Below are positions 12,303 to 20,841 of a stretch of 64,000 nucleotides of DNA, piece after piece. The stretch is from the NCBI RefSeq assembly GCF_013408985.1, contig NZ_JACBZT010000001.1, forward strand, positions 372,001 to 436,000, in the 5' to 3' direction. Under the pieces are notes generated by a model. It was given only the letters and a program-made list of their open reading frames with translations. It was not told the DNA's origin and ran no database searches. This stretch comes from Petropleomorpha daqingensis (GTDB lineage: Bacteria; Actinomycetota; Actinomycetes; Mycobacteriales; Geodermatophilaceae). A program made the translations under genes and the position numbers. Each line of letters begins with the position of its first letter. Position 1 is the stretch's first letter.

Positions 12303-13223
12303 ATGGCTCAGCAAGCCAAGGCGGCGATCATCACCTGCGCCCCGACGGGCGCGATCCACACGCCGACCATGTCCCCGGCGCTGCCGATCACGCCTGAGCA
12401 GATCGCCCAGGCGGCGCTCGGTGCCGCGGCCGCCGGTGCGGCGATCGTCCACCTCCACGTGCGCGACCCCCAGGACGGCCACCCGGTCCAGGACCCCGGC
12501 CTGTTCAAGGAGGTCCTGGCGATCGTCAAGGACTCCTCCGACGTGGTCATCAACCTGACCACCGGCGGCAGCCCGCACATGACCGTCGACGAGCGGATCG
12601 CCCCGGCCGTGCAGCTGGCCCCCGAGCTCGCCTCGCTGAACATGGGCTCGATGAACTTCGGCCTGTTCCCGATGCTCGACCGCTACCCGAGCTTCCGATA
12701 CGACTGGGAGCGGGAGCGCCTGGCCGACAAGGACGTCGTCTTCAAGAACACCTACGCCGACATCGAGCGCATCCTGCAGCTCTGCGGCGACCAGGGCACC
12801 CGCTTCGAGTTCGAGTGCTACGACACCGCGCACCTGTACAACCTGGCCAACATGCTCGACCGCGGCCTGGTCCGCGCGCCGCTGTTCGTGCAGACCGTCT
12901 TCGGCCTGCTCGGCGGCACCGGCAACGACCTCGAAGACCTCGCCCACATGCGCCGGACCGCCGAGCGGCTGTTCGGCGACCAGTTCGAGTGGTCGGTGCT
13001 CGGCGCCGGCTCCGCGCAGATGCGGCTGGGCACGATCGCGCTGTCCCTCGGCGGCAACGCCCGCGTCGGTCTCGAGGACTCGCTCTGGGACGGGCCGGGG
13101 AAGCTGGCCGAGTCCAACGCCGCCCAGGTGGAGCGGATCACCGGCATCGCCCGGCTGCTGCACCGCGAGGTCGCCTCCCCCGAGGAGGCGCGTCGCCGGC
13201 TCGACCTGCGGGGCGCGCAGTGA
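12303..13223 (+). CDS. BKACE-family 3-keto acid cleavage enzyme (DUF849)
   Basis: 306 aa, full length. BKACE enzymes are zinc-dependent TIM barrels that condense a beta-keto acid with acetyl-CoA and release acetoacetate and a new CoA ester. The metal and substrate motifs are visible: ITCAPTGAIHTPTMSP at the N-terminus, IVHLHVRDP (the HxH zinc pair), NLTTGGSPHMT, and EFECYDTAHL toward the middle with its Glu. The ribosome site GGGGGAGG sits 6 nt before ATG. It is the first gene of a two-gene unit with a GntR regulator whose start overlaps its stop. In this setting it probably cleaves the beta-keto acid produced by the oxidative enzymes encoded nearby (inference). Confidence 0.9.
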   Translation: MAQQAKAAIITCAPTGAIHTPTMSPALPITPEQIAQAALGAAAAGAAIVHLHVRDPQDGHPVQDPGLFKEVLAIVKDSSDVVINLTTGGSPHMTVDERIAPAVQLAPELASLNMGSMNFGLFPMLDRYPSFRYDWERERLADKDVVFKNTYADIERILQLCGDQGTRFEFECYDTAHLYNLANMLDRGLVRAPLFVQTVFGLLGGTGNDLEDLAHMRRTAERLFGDQFEWSVLGAGSAQMRLGTIALSLGGNARVGLEDSLWDGPGKLAESNAAQVERITGIARLLHREVASPEEARRRLDLRGAQ

Positions 13224-13903
13224 CCGAGGCCAGGGCGGACTTCGGCGGCGAGCTGCTCTCCGCGACGGTCAAGCGGCTGGTGCTCGACCGGATCGTCAGC
13301 GGCCACTACCCGCCGGGCGCGCGGATCGTGGAGTTCCAGCTCGCCAAGGAGCTGGGGGTGAGCCAGTCCCCGGTGCGCGAGGCGCTGCGCGAGCTCGCCG
13401 CCGTCGGGATCGTGACGATCCTGCCGCGGCGCGGCGCGCGGGTGCGGCTGCCCAGCGCCAAGGAGCTCGCCGACGTCAGCGTGGTCCGCGCCGAGGTGGA
13501 CGGGCTCGCCGCCCGCCTGGCGGCCGGCCGCATGGGGGACGCCGCCCTCGACGAGCTCGAGGCGCTGGTCGAGGAGATGCTCGCGGCGCTGGCGCGGGGC
13601 GACTTCTCCGGCGTCACCGACGCCGACGTCCGCTTCCACGAACTGATCGCCGACACGTCGGAGAACCACGCCCTGGAACGGGCCTTCGACCAGCTCGCGC
13701 CGTTCGCCCGCACGTTCATCACGCTCACGCTGCCCGGCGTCGACGTGCACGACATCGTGCTGCAGCACCGGCCGATCCTGGCGGCCCTGCGGGCGCACGA
13801 CGCCGACCGCGCCGCGGCCGCCGCCCGGGCCCACCAGCTGGCCGTCGCCGAGCTGCTGAGCACGCACCTCCCGGCCGCCCCCGAGGACGACGCCGCACCC
13901 TGA
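13220..13903 (+). CDS. GntR-family regulator, FadR/FCD subgroup (first of three)
   Basis: 227 aa. GTG start at 13220 overlaps the BKACE stop (GTGA). The N-terminal winged helix spans about residues 14-80 with LVLDRIVSGHYPPGARI and recognition helix GVSQSPVREALRELAA; the C-terminal FCD domain has the metal-binding pattern DVRFHELIA and a later H-rich helix (RAHQLAVAELL). FCD regulators usually bind an organic acid, often a pathway intermediate. An operator lies upstream of its own unit and another directly downstream of its stop (13918-13928), so it is a good candidate regulator of both units. Confidence 0.92.
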   Translation: MTEARADFGGELLSATVKRLVLDRIVSGHYPPGARIVEFQLAKELGVSQSPVREALRELAAVGIVTILPRRGARVRLPSAKELADVSVVRAEVDGLAARLAAGRMGDAALDELEALVEEMLAALARGDFSGVTDADVRFHELIADTSENHALERAFDQLAPFARTFITLTLPGVDVHDIVLQHRPILAALRAHDADRAAAAARAHQLAVAELLSTHLPAAPEDDAAP

Positions 13904-13917
13904 GCGACATCTCCTCG

Positions 13918-13974
13918 TCGATTATCGATAACTCTTGACGAGCCGAGCCGCCGGAACCTAGTTTCGATAATCGG
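13918..13974 (+). promoter_or_regulatory. Promoter of alcohol dehydrogenase-Mo hydroxylase unit with two operators
   Basis: A perfect TCGATTATCGA (13918-13928) precedes -35 TTGACG (13935-13940); -10 TAGTTT (13959-13964) follows after 18 bp, and a second copy, TCGATAATCGG (13964-13974, one mismatch), sits directly after the -10. The two sites are centred 46 bp apart, bracketing the promoter. Confidence 0.75.
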
Positions 13975-14027
13975 TGAAGCGGCTCACACCCGGACCCACC
14001 CGCGAACCACCTGGAGATCCCGCACCG

Positions 14028-15083
14028 ATGACCGACACCATGCAGGCGCTCGTGGTCCTCGAGCCGAACGTCCTCGAGATCCAGGAGAAGCCCGTTCCGG
14101 AGCCCGGCCCCGGAGAGGTGCTGGCGCGCGTCCGCTCGGTCGCGATCTGCGGCACCGACGCCCACCTGATCCGCGGCGACTACCCCGGCTTCTGGCCGCC
14201 GGCCTTCCCCTTCACCCCGGGCCACGAGTGGGCCGGCGACCTCGTCGCCCTCGGCCCCGGCACCGAGGCCCTCGGCTGGAAGGTCGGCGACCGCGTCGCC
14301 GGCACCAGCCACAACGCCTGCGGCGTCTGCCAGAAGTGCGTCGAGGGTCGCTACAACCTCTGCGAGAACTACGGCAAGCCCGGCCTGCACGCCCAGTACG
14401 GGCACAACGTGCAGGGCTGCGACGCCACCTACGTCGTCCACGGCGTGAAGTCCGTCTTCCGGCTGCCCGACTCGATCTCCTACGACGAGGGCGCGGTCAT
14501 CGACCCGGCGAGCATCGCGCTGCACGTCGCCCGCCGCGGCAACATCCAGGCCGGTGACACCGTCGTCGTCACCGGGGCGGGCGCCATCGGCCTGCTGGCC
14601 GGCGACAGCGCGCGGATCTGCGGGGCGGCGCGGGTCGTCGTCGTCGGCCGCGGCTACCGGCTGGCGAAGGCCGCCGAGCTCGGCTTCGAGACCGTCGACA
14701 CCACCGCCGGCGACCCGGTCGCCGCCGTCCGCGCGCTCACCGGCGGGCTCGGCGCCGACGTCGTCCTGGAGTGCGCCGGGGTGCCCGAGACCCTGACCTG
14801 GGGCATGGCCATGCTCCGGCGCGGTGGGCGCTGCGCCATGGTGGGCATCCCCACAGAGGACGTCGCGCTGCGCATCCAGCCGCTCGTGCTCGACGAGCTC
14901 GAGCTGGTCGGCTCCCGCGCCTCGGCCGGGGAGATGCGCCGGGTTCTCCCGTTCGTCGCCGACGGGCGGGTCCGGGTCTCCGAGCTGATCACCCACCGCT
15001 TCCCGCTCGTCGAGTTCGAGAAGGCACTCGCGACCTTCAACGACCGCGACAGCGGCGCGATGAAGATCATCGTCAACCCCTGA
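14028..15083 (+). CDS. Zinc-dependent alcohol dehydrogenase (MDR family)
   Basis: 351 aa. The catalytic zinc ligands are visible as Cys in AICGTDAHL and His-Glu in TPGHEWAG, and a structural zinc lobe in CGVCQKCVEG..NLC. The NAD(P)-binding loop is VTGAGAIGLLAGD. It resembles threonine/sorbitol/butanediol dehydrogenase-type MDR enzymes that oxidise secondary or primary alcohols. I used ATG 14028, since the in-frame 18 codons before it fall on the promoter and operator. It is the first gene of a six-gene unit and is followed by the three molybdenum hydroxylase subunits, suggesting sequential oxidation of the substrate. Confidence 0.9.
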   Translation: MTDTMQALVVLEPNVLEIQEKPVPEPGPGEVLARVRSVAICGTDAHLIRGDYPGFWPPAFPFTPGHEWAGDLVALGPGTEALGWKVGDRVAGTSHNACGVCQKCVEGRYNLCENYGKPGLHAQYGHNVQGCDATYVVHGVKSVFRLPDSISYDEGAVIDPASIALHVARRGNIQAGDTVVVTGAGAIGLLAGDSARICGAARVVVVGRGYRLAKAAELGFETVDTTAGDPVAAVRALTGGLGADVVLECAGVPETLTWGMAMLRRGGRCAMVGIPTEDVALRIQPLVLDELELVGSRASAGEMRRVLPFVADGRVRVSELITHRFPLVEFEKALATFNDRDSGAMKIIVNP

Positions 15084-15099
15084 GAGAGGGACGGCACCG

Positions 15100-15951
15100 A
15101 TGCCGAAGTACGTGCGGCCCGCCACCCGGGCCGAGGCCCTGGCGGCGCTGGCCGAGGGCGGCGCCGCGGCGCGGCCGCTGGTCGGCGGCACCGACCTGCT
15201 GGTCGGGCTGCGCCACCACACCGTGGAGCCGGACGTCCTCGTCGACCTCAAGGGCGTCACGGACCTGCCCGAACCGATCGTGGTCACCGACGACGCCGTG
15301 CGGATCGGCGCGACGTACACGCTCGGCGAGCTGGTCGCGCACCCGGTCGTGCAGGAGTCGTACCCGGCGCTGGTCGAGGCCGCGCTGACCGTCGGGTCGG
15401 TGGCCATCCGCAACCGGGCCAGCCTGATCGCGAACTCGTGCAACGCCTCGCCCGCCGCCGACACCGCGCCCCCGCTGCTGGTGCACGGCGCGAGCGTGAC
15501 GATCGCGTCGGCCGACGGCGACCGGACCGCGACGCTGGACGAGTTCTTCCTCGGCCCGCGCCGGACCCTGTGCGGCCCCGGCGAGCTCGTCGTCCGGCTG
15601 GACCTGCCCCGCCCCGCGGCCGGGTCCGGCTCGGCGTTCCGCCGGCTCACCCGCCGCCGCGGGGTCGACCTCGCCACGGTGAGCGTCGCGGCCCTCGTCG
15701 ACGCCGACGGCGCGATCGTGCTCGGCATGGGCGCGGTCGGCCCCCGGCCGCTGCTCACGCGGACCGGCCCGGTCGACCTCGCCGACGACGCCGCGCTCGA
15801 CGCCGCGCTCGACGAGCTGCTGGCCCCCGCCACCCCGATCTCCGACGTCCGGGGCAGCCGCGAGTACCGGCTCGCGATGCTCCGCGTCCTCGCCAAGCGT
15901 GCGGTCCTCGCTGCGGCGGACCGCCGGACCCCCGAGGAGATGGCCTCATGA
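15100..15951 (+). CDS. Molybdenum hydroxylase FAD subunit (CoxM/XdhB-like)
   Basis: 283 aa, the medium subunit of a xanthine dehydrogenase-family enzyme. FAD-binding motifs are visible: PLVGGTDLLVGLR near residue 26 and VGSVAIRNRASLIANSCNAS near residue 98, the second being the typical TxGG/GxIRNxAT-like loop. It transfers electrons from the Fe-S subunit to FAD and then to NAD or quinone. Its ATG follows the alcohol dehydrogenase by 16 bp with GAGAGGGA as ribosome site, and its stop overlaps the next start (ATGA). Confidence 0.92.
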   Translation: MPKYVRPATRAEALAALAEGGAAARPLVGGTDLLVGLRHHTVEPDVLVDLKGVTDLPEPIVVTDDAVRIGATYTLGELVAHPVVQESYPALVEAALTVGSVAIRNRASLIANSCNASPAADTAPPLLVHGASVTIASADGDRTATLDEFFLGPRRTLCGPGELVVRLDLPRPAAGSGSAFRRLTRRRGVDLATVSVAALVDADGAIVLGMGAVGPRPLLTRTGPVDLADDAALDAALDELLAPATPISDVRGSREYRLAMLRVLAKRAVLAAADRRTPEEMAS

Positions 15952-16439
15952 CCACCGTCCCCACCGAGGACCTGCAGACGGTCACGCTGACCGTCAACGG
16001 CTCCGAGCGCACCGTCGCCGTCCCACCCCACCGCACGCTGCTCGACGGCCTGCGCGACGAGGTCGGCCTGCCGGGCACCAAGAGCTGCTGCGCCGAGGGC
16101 GAGTGCGGCGCGTGCACCGTGCTGCTCGACGGCAAGGCGGTGAACTCCTGCCTGGTCCTCTGCGTGGAGGCCGAGGGCCACGAGGTCACCACCGTCGAGG
16201 GTCTCTCGGACGGCGGCCTGACCGACCTGCAGGAGGAGTTCCTCAACGCCGGCGCCGTCCAGTGCGGCTTCTGCATCCCCGGCCAGGTGGTCTCCGCGGA
16301 GTACCTGCTGCGGACCAACCCCTCGCCCAGCGAGCCGGAGATCCGCGAGGCGCTGTCGGGCAACCTGTGCCGCTGCGCCGGCTACCAGCGCATCGTCCGC
16401 GCGGTGCAGGCGACCGCGGCGAGGAGGAACGGCCAGTGA
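15948..16439 (+). CDS. Molybdenum hydroxylase [2Fe-2S] subunit (CoxS/XdhC-like)
   Basis: 163 aa. Two iron-sulfur clusters are evident: plant-ferredoxin type (GTKSCCAEGECGACTVLLDG with a following NSCLVLC) and the C-terminal four-helix type (VQCGFCIPGQ and NLCRCAGYQ). This is the electron-transfer subunit of the heterotrimer. Start ATG overlaps the FAD-subunit stop, and its stop overlaps the large-subunit GTG, so the three subunits are translationally coupled. Confidence 0.95.
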   Translation: MTTVPTEDLQTVTLTVNGSERTVAVPPHRTLLDGLRDEVGLPGTKSCCAEGECGACTVLLDGKAVNSCLVLCVEAEGHEVTTVEGLSDGGLTDLQEEFLNAGAVQCGFCIPGQVVSAEYLLRTNPSPSEPEIREALSGNLCRCAGYQRIVRAVQATAARRNGQ

Positions 16440-18754
16440 CGACCGCCCCGGAGCGCGCCATCGAGCAGCGCGACGAGCTCGGGCTGCCCGCGGACCCCTT
16501 CGGCAGCGGCCAGGTCGGCAAGCCGGTGCTGCGCTACGGCGGCGGCGACCGCGCCTCGGGGGCGCAGCGCTTCGTCGCCGACCTGGTGTTCCCCGGCGCG
16601 CTGCAGGTCGCGCTGGTGACGGTGCCGGTCGGCTGCGCGGACCTCCTCGGCATCGACACGACCGCCGCCCGCGCGATCCCCGGCGTGGTCGACGTCGTCA
16701 CCCCGGCCGACCTGCCCTCGCCGATGCCGCGCTTCGGCGTCTCGCACGTCGACCGCCCGGTGCTGGCCGACGGCCGGGTCAACTACCACGGCGAGCCGGT
16801 CGCCGCCGTCCTCGCCGAGACGGCCGACGCCGCGCAGGCCGGCGCCCGCGCCGTCGTCGTCGACTACCGGGAGCTGCCCGGCGTCTACTCGCTCGACGCC
16901 GCGCTCGCCGACGGCGCGCACCTGGTGCAGGACCCGTCGATCCGCCCCGGCCACGCGCTGGCGGAGACCAACGTCCTCGAGGAGGCGCACTACACCTGGG
17001 GCGACGTCGAGGCCGAGCAGCAGCGGGCCGACGTGGTCGTCGAGAACACCTACACGTTCCCGATGGTCACGCACTTCCCGATCGAGCCGGGCGGCACCGT
17101 CGCCGTCCCGACCGACCAGGGCGGGCTGGACATCTACTCCCCCGTCCAGCACCCCTACCTGCTCCAGCGCACGATCGCCTCGGTCATCGGGCTGCCGCTC
17201 AACCAGGTGCGCGTCTTCGCGCCCGACCCCGGCGGCGGCTTCGGCGGCAAGCAGAACCCGAAGCTCGAGCCGCTGCTGGCCTTCCTGGCGCTGCGCACCC
17301 GGCGGACCTGCCGGATCGTGCTGTCGCTGGAGGAGACCTTCCAGAGCATGCGGCGGGCCGGCTGCCGCATCTCGGCCCGCACCGGGTTCACCAAGGACGG
17401 CGAGCTGACCTTCCACCTGGTGCAGGCCGACTTCCAGATCGGCGCCTACGCCGATGTCGCGCCGCGGGTCATGGGCAAGGGCAGCTACGTGGCGGCCGGG
17501 CCGTACCGCATCCCCGGGGTGCGCATCGACGCCCGGGCGGTGGTCACCAACACGACCCCGAGCACCGCGTTCCGCGGCTTCGGCAGCCCGCAGGTCGCCT
17601 GGGCGACCGAGTCGCAGCTGGACGCCGGCGCCCGCGAGCTGGGGCTGGACGGCCTCGAGATCCGGCGGCGCAACCTGGTCGCGAAGGGCGAGCCGTTCGT
17701 GCGCGGCGAGTCCGCGGCGGCCGCCGACGGCGAGTGGATCCAGAGCCTGGAGAAGGCCGCCGAGCTGATCGGCTGGGACACCCCGCTGCCCCCGGGCCGC
17801 GGCCGGGGCATCGCGGTGGGCATCAAGCCCGGCGCGACCTCGGGGCTCTCGCAGAGCCTCGTGCGGCTGCTCTGCGACGGCAGCGCGATCGTCTACGCCG
17901 GCACCTCGGACATGGGTCAGGGCGCCCGCACGCTGTGGCAGCAGATCGTCGCCGACGAGCTGGGCGCCGAGCTCGACCACGTCAGCGTGGTCAGCGGCGA
18001 CACCGGCACCGTGCCCTTCGACCTGCAGACCTCGGCCAGCCGCTCGACGGTGTTCATGGGCTCGGCGGTGCTGGAGGCGTGCCAGGACGTCCGGCGCCGC
18101 GTGCTCGAGCTGTACGCCGAGTCGACCGGCATGGACCCGTCGGAGCTGGACGAGCGCCCCGGTGTCCTCGTCACGCCCGACGGCGAGATCTCGCTGCCCG
18201 AAGCGGCGCGGACGGCGCTCGGGTCGCTGCGCGGCGAGTTCATCGGCCAGGGCACGCGGCGGCTGCGCGGCAAGAGCAAGCACCCGCTCGGCGGCGACGC
18301 GGCGTTCTACGAGTTCAACGCCACCGCCATCGAGGTCGAGGTCGACCGCGAGACCGGCGAGCTGCTGCTCACCCGGCACGTGACCGTCAGCGACGTCGGC
18401 ACCGAGCTCAACCCCCTGCAGGTGGTCTCGCAGGACGAGGGCGCCGCGATCATGGGCCTCGGGCACAGCCAGATGGAGCAGCTGCTGCTCGACGAGCACG
18501 GCCGCATCCGCAACCTCGGGGCGCTGGACTACCGGATCCCGACGTTCAAGGACGTCCCGGTCGAGCTGGTCTCCGCCGCCGTCGAGAACCACGACGGCCC
18601 GGGCCCCTACGGCTCGAAGGGGATCAGCGAGGGCGCGCTGCTGTGCACCGCCGGTGCTCTCGGCGCCGCCGTCACCGATGCCACCGGCGTCGTCATCAGG
18701 GACCTGCCGCTCACGCCCGAACGGGTGTGGACGGCGCTGCAGCACCAGCACTGA
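16436..18754 (+). CDS. Molybdenum hydroxylase large subunit (XDH/aldehyde-oxidase type)
   Basis: 772 aa, GTG start at 16436. Molybdopterin-binding features are present: GGGFGGKQ near residue 265 and TAFRGFGSPQ near residue 380. The latter is the xanthine dehydrogenase/aldehyde oxidase form; the AYxCSFR active-site loop of CO dehydrogenase is absent, so this is not a CODH. The expected catalytic Glu near the C-terminus is in GSKGISEGALL. Such enzymes hydroxylate an aldehyde or an electron-poor heteroaromatic carbon with water. Following an alcohol dehydrogenase, oxidation of an aldehyde to an acid is the simplest reading (inference). Cofactor-maturation genes are not seen in the window. Confidence 0.92.
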   Translation: MTTAPERAIEQRDELGLPADPFGSGQVGKPVLRYGGGDRASGAQRFVADLVFPGALQVALVTVPVGCADLLGIDTTAARAIPGVVDVVTPADLPSPMPRFGVSHVDRPVLADGRVNYHGEPVAAVLAETADAAQAGARAVVVDYRELPGVYSLDAALADGAHLVQDPSIRPGHALAETNVLEEAHYTWGDVEAEQQRADVVVENTYTFPMVTHFPIEPGGTVAVPTDQGGLDIYSPVQHPYLLQRTIASVIGLPLNQVRVFAPDPGGGFGGKQNPKLEPLLAFLALRTRRTCRIVLSLEETFQSMRRAGCRISARTGFTKDGELTFHLVQADFQIGAYADVAPRVMGKGSYVAAGPYRIPGVRIDARAVVTNTTPSTAFRGFGSPQVAWATESQLDAGARELGLDGLEIRRRNLVAKGEPFVRGESAAAADGEWIQSLEKAAELIGWDTPLPPGRGRGIAVGIKPGATSGLSQSLVRLLCDGSAIVYAGTSDMGQGARTLWQQIVADELGAELDHVSVVSGDTGTVPFDLQTSASRSTVFMGSAVLEACQDVRRRVLELYAESTGMDPSELDERPGVLVTPDGEISLPEAARTALGSLRGEFIGQGTRRLRGKSKHPLGGDAAFYEFNATAIEVEVDRETGELLLTRHVTVSDVGTELNPLQVVSQDEGAAIMGLGHSQMEQLLLDEHGRIRNLGALDYRIPTFKDVPVELVSAAVENHDGPGPYGSKGISEGALLCTAGALGAAVTDATGVVIRDLPLTPERVWTALQHQH

Positions 18755-18824
18755 CCCCGCACCGCACCGCCCTCACCGACCCGGTGAGGTCCTCTCCCCC
18801 TGCCCGCCTCAACGAGGAGGAACC

Positions 18825-20099
18825 ATGTCGCGCAACCCCGTCGTCTGCCTCGCCGGCACCCTGGACACCAAGGGGACCGAGTACGCCTACGTCAAGGACG
18901 CCCTGATCGCCGCCGGCGTCGACGTCCTGATGGTCGACTGCGGCGTCCTCGGCGAGCCGTACTTCACCCCGGACATCCCCTCCTCCGAGGTCGCCGCCCG
19001 GGCCGGGATCTCGCTGTCCGACTTCTCGGCCGGGGTCGAGGGCGGCGCCGGGGGCCGGAACACGGCCATCCTGAAGATGAGCGACGGCCTGCGCCTGCTG
19101 CTCGCCGAGCTGTGCGAGGCCGGCAAGGTCGACGCGATCCTGGGCCTCGGCGGCACCGGCGGCACCGACCTGCTCAGCGGCGCGCTGAAGAACCTGCCGA
19201 TCGGCGTGCCGAAGATGATCGTCAGCACGATGGCGTCGAACAACACCCGGCCCTACGTCGGGCACTCGGACATGATCATGATGAACGCGGTCACCGACAT
19301 CGCCGGGCTGAACCGCATCTCCAAGCAGGTGCTCTCGAACGCCGCGCACGCCGCGGCCGGCATGGCCCGCAGCTACGAGCAGACCAAGTCGCAGGCCGAG
19401 GCGAGCAAGCCGCTCATCGCGATCTCGATGTTCGGCGTCACCACCCCCGGCGTCATGCGCATCCGCGAGCAGCTGGAGAGCAACGGCTTCGAGGTGGTGA
19501 CCTTCCACGCCGTCGGCGAGGGCGCGGGCATGGAGGCGCTGATCGACGCCGGCGCCATCGACGGCCTCATCGACTACACGCTGCCGGAGATCATCAACCA
19601 CTGGAACAAGGGCATCTTCGACCCGGGCGTGGAGCGCATGGAGGCCGCGATCCGCACCGGCATCCCGCAGGTCGTCGTCCCGGGCGCGGCCGAGTGCTTC
19701 AACTTCGGCGCCCGCGACACCGTGCCCGCGGAGTTCGACACCGACGAGCGCAACATCATCATCCACAACCCGAACATCACCTCGCTGCTGGCCACCCCGG
19801 ACGAGCTGCGGCGGCTCGGCGAGTACATCGCCGACCACGTCAACCGGGCGACCGGGCCCAAGGCCGTGGCGCTGCCGCTCGACGGGCTGGACAACTACTT
19901 CAAGGAGGGCAGCCAGTGGCACGGCGTGGACGTCACGCCGCTCCTGGACGCCATCCGGTCGACCCTCGACGCGGGGATCGAGGTGGTCGAGATGGACAAC
20001 AACATCAACGACCGCGAGTTCGCCGACGCCGTCTTCGAGCTGTTCCAGCAGCAGTGGGCGAAGAAGGACGAGCTCGCGGAGGCGGGAAGCGCGTCGTGA
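18825..20099 (+). CDS. UPF0261 / Tm-1-like ATP-binding protein (copy A)
   Basis: 424 aa, ATG with a strong ribosome site (GAGGAGGAACC). The family's N-terminal signature GTLDTKGTEYAYVKD is present, then GLGGTGGTDLLSGAL and IVSTMASNNTRPYVG, and FGVTTPGVMRI in the second domain. The protein folds as two Rossmann-like domains binding ATP in structurally known homologues; its biochemical reaction is not established. A second copy (405 aa) sits at 31.7-32.9 kb. Here it is followed by a histidine phosphatase, overlapping by four bases, instead of the TIM-barrel partner that copy B has. Confidence 0.9.
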   Translation: MSRNPVVCLAGTLDTKGTEYAYVKDALIAAGVDVLMVDCGVLGEPYFTPDIPSSEVAARAGISLSDFSAGVEGGAGGRNTAILKMSDGLRLLLAELCEAGKVDAILGLGGTGGTDLLSGALKNLPIGVPKMIVSTMASNNTRPYVGHSDMIMMNAVTDIAGLNRISKQVLSNAAHAAAGMARSYEQTKSQAEASKPLIAISMFGVTTPGVMRIREQLESNGFEVVTFHAVGEGAGMEALIDAGAIDGLIDYTLPEIINHWNKGIFDPGVERMEAAIRTGIPQVVVPGAAECFNFGARDTVPAEFDTDERNIIIHNPNITSLLATPDELRRLGEYIADHVNRATGPKAVALPLDGLDNYFKEGSQWHGVDVTPLLDAIRSTLDAGIEVVEMDNNINDREFADAVFELFQQQWAKKDELAEAGSAS

Positions 20100-20752
20100 C
20101 CCAGCGACTGTTCCTCCTCCGGCACAGCGAGGTGCCCGGCCACCGCGGCGACGTCGCCGTCACCGAGGCCGGGCTGCAGCTGGCCACCGACGTCGGCCGG
20201 CGGCTCGGCGAACGGGCGACCGGCGCGATCCGGGTGATCAGCGGGGAGACGCGGCGGACCCTCGAGACCGCCGCCGCGGTGGCCCGGGGCGCCCGGGAGG
20301 CCGGTGCCGAGGTGATCGAGGACGGCGTCGCGTTCGCGCTGCGCAACCCCGACCTCTACCTGGCCGGCGTCCGGGTGAACATGGTCAGCAGCGAGGCCGC
20401 GTTCGCCGAGCAGATCCCCGGCCTCACCGAGGCCGACGTCGCCAAGGTGACGTTCTTCAACGAGTGGCTGACGGTGCCCGACCGGGTCGGCTGGTGGGTC
20501 CGCCACCCCGACCCGCCGGGGGACGACGCCGCCGCGGTGGCGACCCGGATCCGCGCCTGGGCGGCCAGTTTCGCCGACCGGGAGGACGCGGCGGAGTTCA
20601 CCGTGGCGATCACGCACTCCCCCGTGCTGCGCGCGGTCGCCGTCGACGCCACGGGCAGCGATCCCGGCGAGCCGGCGTGGCTCGCCGGCCTGGAGGCCGA
20701 GATCGACGCCGACCGCTCGGTCCGCCTGACGCTGCTGCCCGCCGCGCCATGA
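20096..20752 (+). CDS. Histidine phosphatase superfamily protein
   Basis: 218 aa, GTG start at 20096 overlapping the UPF0261 stop. The phosphohistidine motif appears as LFLLRHSEV near residue 9 (RHS where RHG is common), with a second Arg in SGETRRTLETA and the second catalytic His in AITHSPVLRAV. It is therefore probably an active phosphatase on a small phosphorylated molecule. It ends the six-gene unit that starts with the alcohol dehydrogenase, and a hairpin follows. In a pathway containing a PEP-synthase-like kinase, a dephosphorylation step would make sense, but this link is speculative. Confidence 0.85.
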   Translation: MTQRLFLLRHSEVPGHRGDVAVTEAGLQLATDVGRRLGERATGAIRVISGETRRTLETAAAVARGAREAGAEVIEDGVAFALRNPDLYLAGVRVNMVSSEAAFAEQIPGLTEADVAKVTFFNEWLTVPDRVGWWVRHPDPPGDDAAAVATRIRAWAASFADREDAAEFTVAITHSPVLRAVAVDATGSDPGEPAWLAGLEAEIDADRSVRLTLLPAAP

Positions 20753-20783
20753 TCTGCTGACCTGGAGAAGGACCCCGCTGCAG

Positions 20784-20819
20784 GGTTCCTGGCTCACGTC
20801 GCGGCGTGAGCCAGGAACC
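20784..20819. terminator. Bidirectional hairpin between convergent genes
   Basis: 15-bp perfect stem (20784-20798 with 20805-20819) and 6-nt loop between the convergent histidine phosphatase and aldo/keto reductase genes. A third partial copy of the arm (GTGAGCCAGGA) follows at 20826-20836. Confidence 0.7.
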
Positions 20820-20841
20820 GCTGCGGTGAGCCAGGACGCGC

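Noticed and set aside
15100-18754. CO dehydrogenase operon
   Set aside because: The large subunit lacks the AYxCSFR active-site loop and has the xanthine dehydrogenase-type AFRGFG instead.
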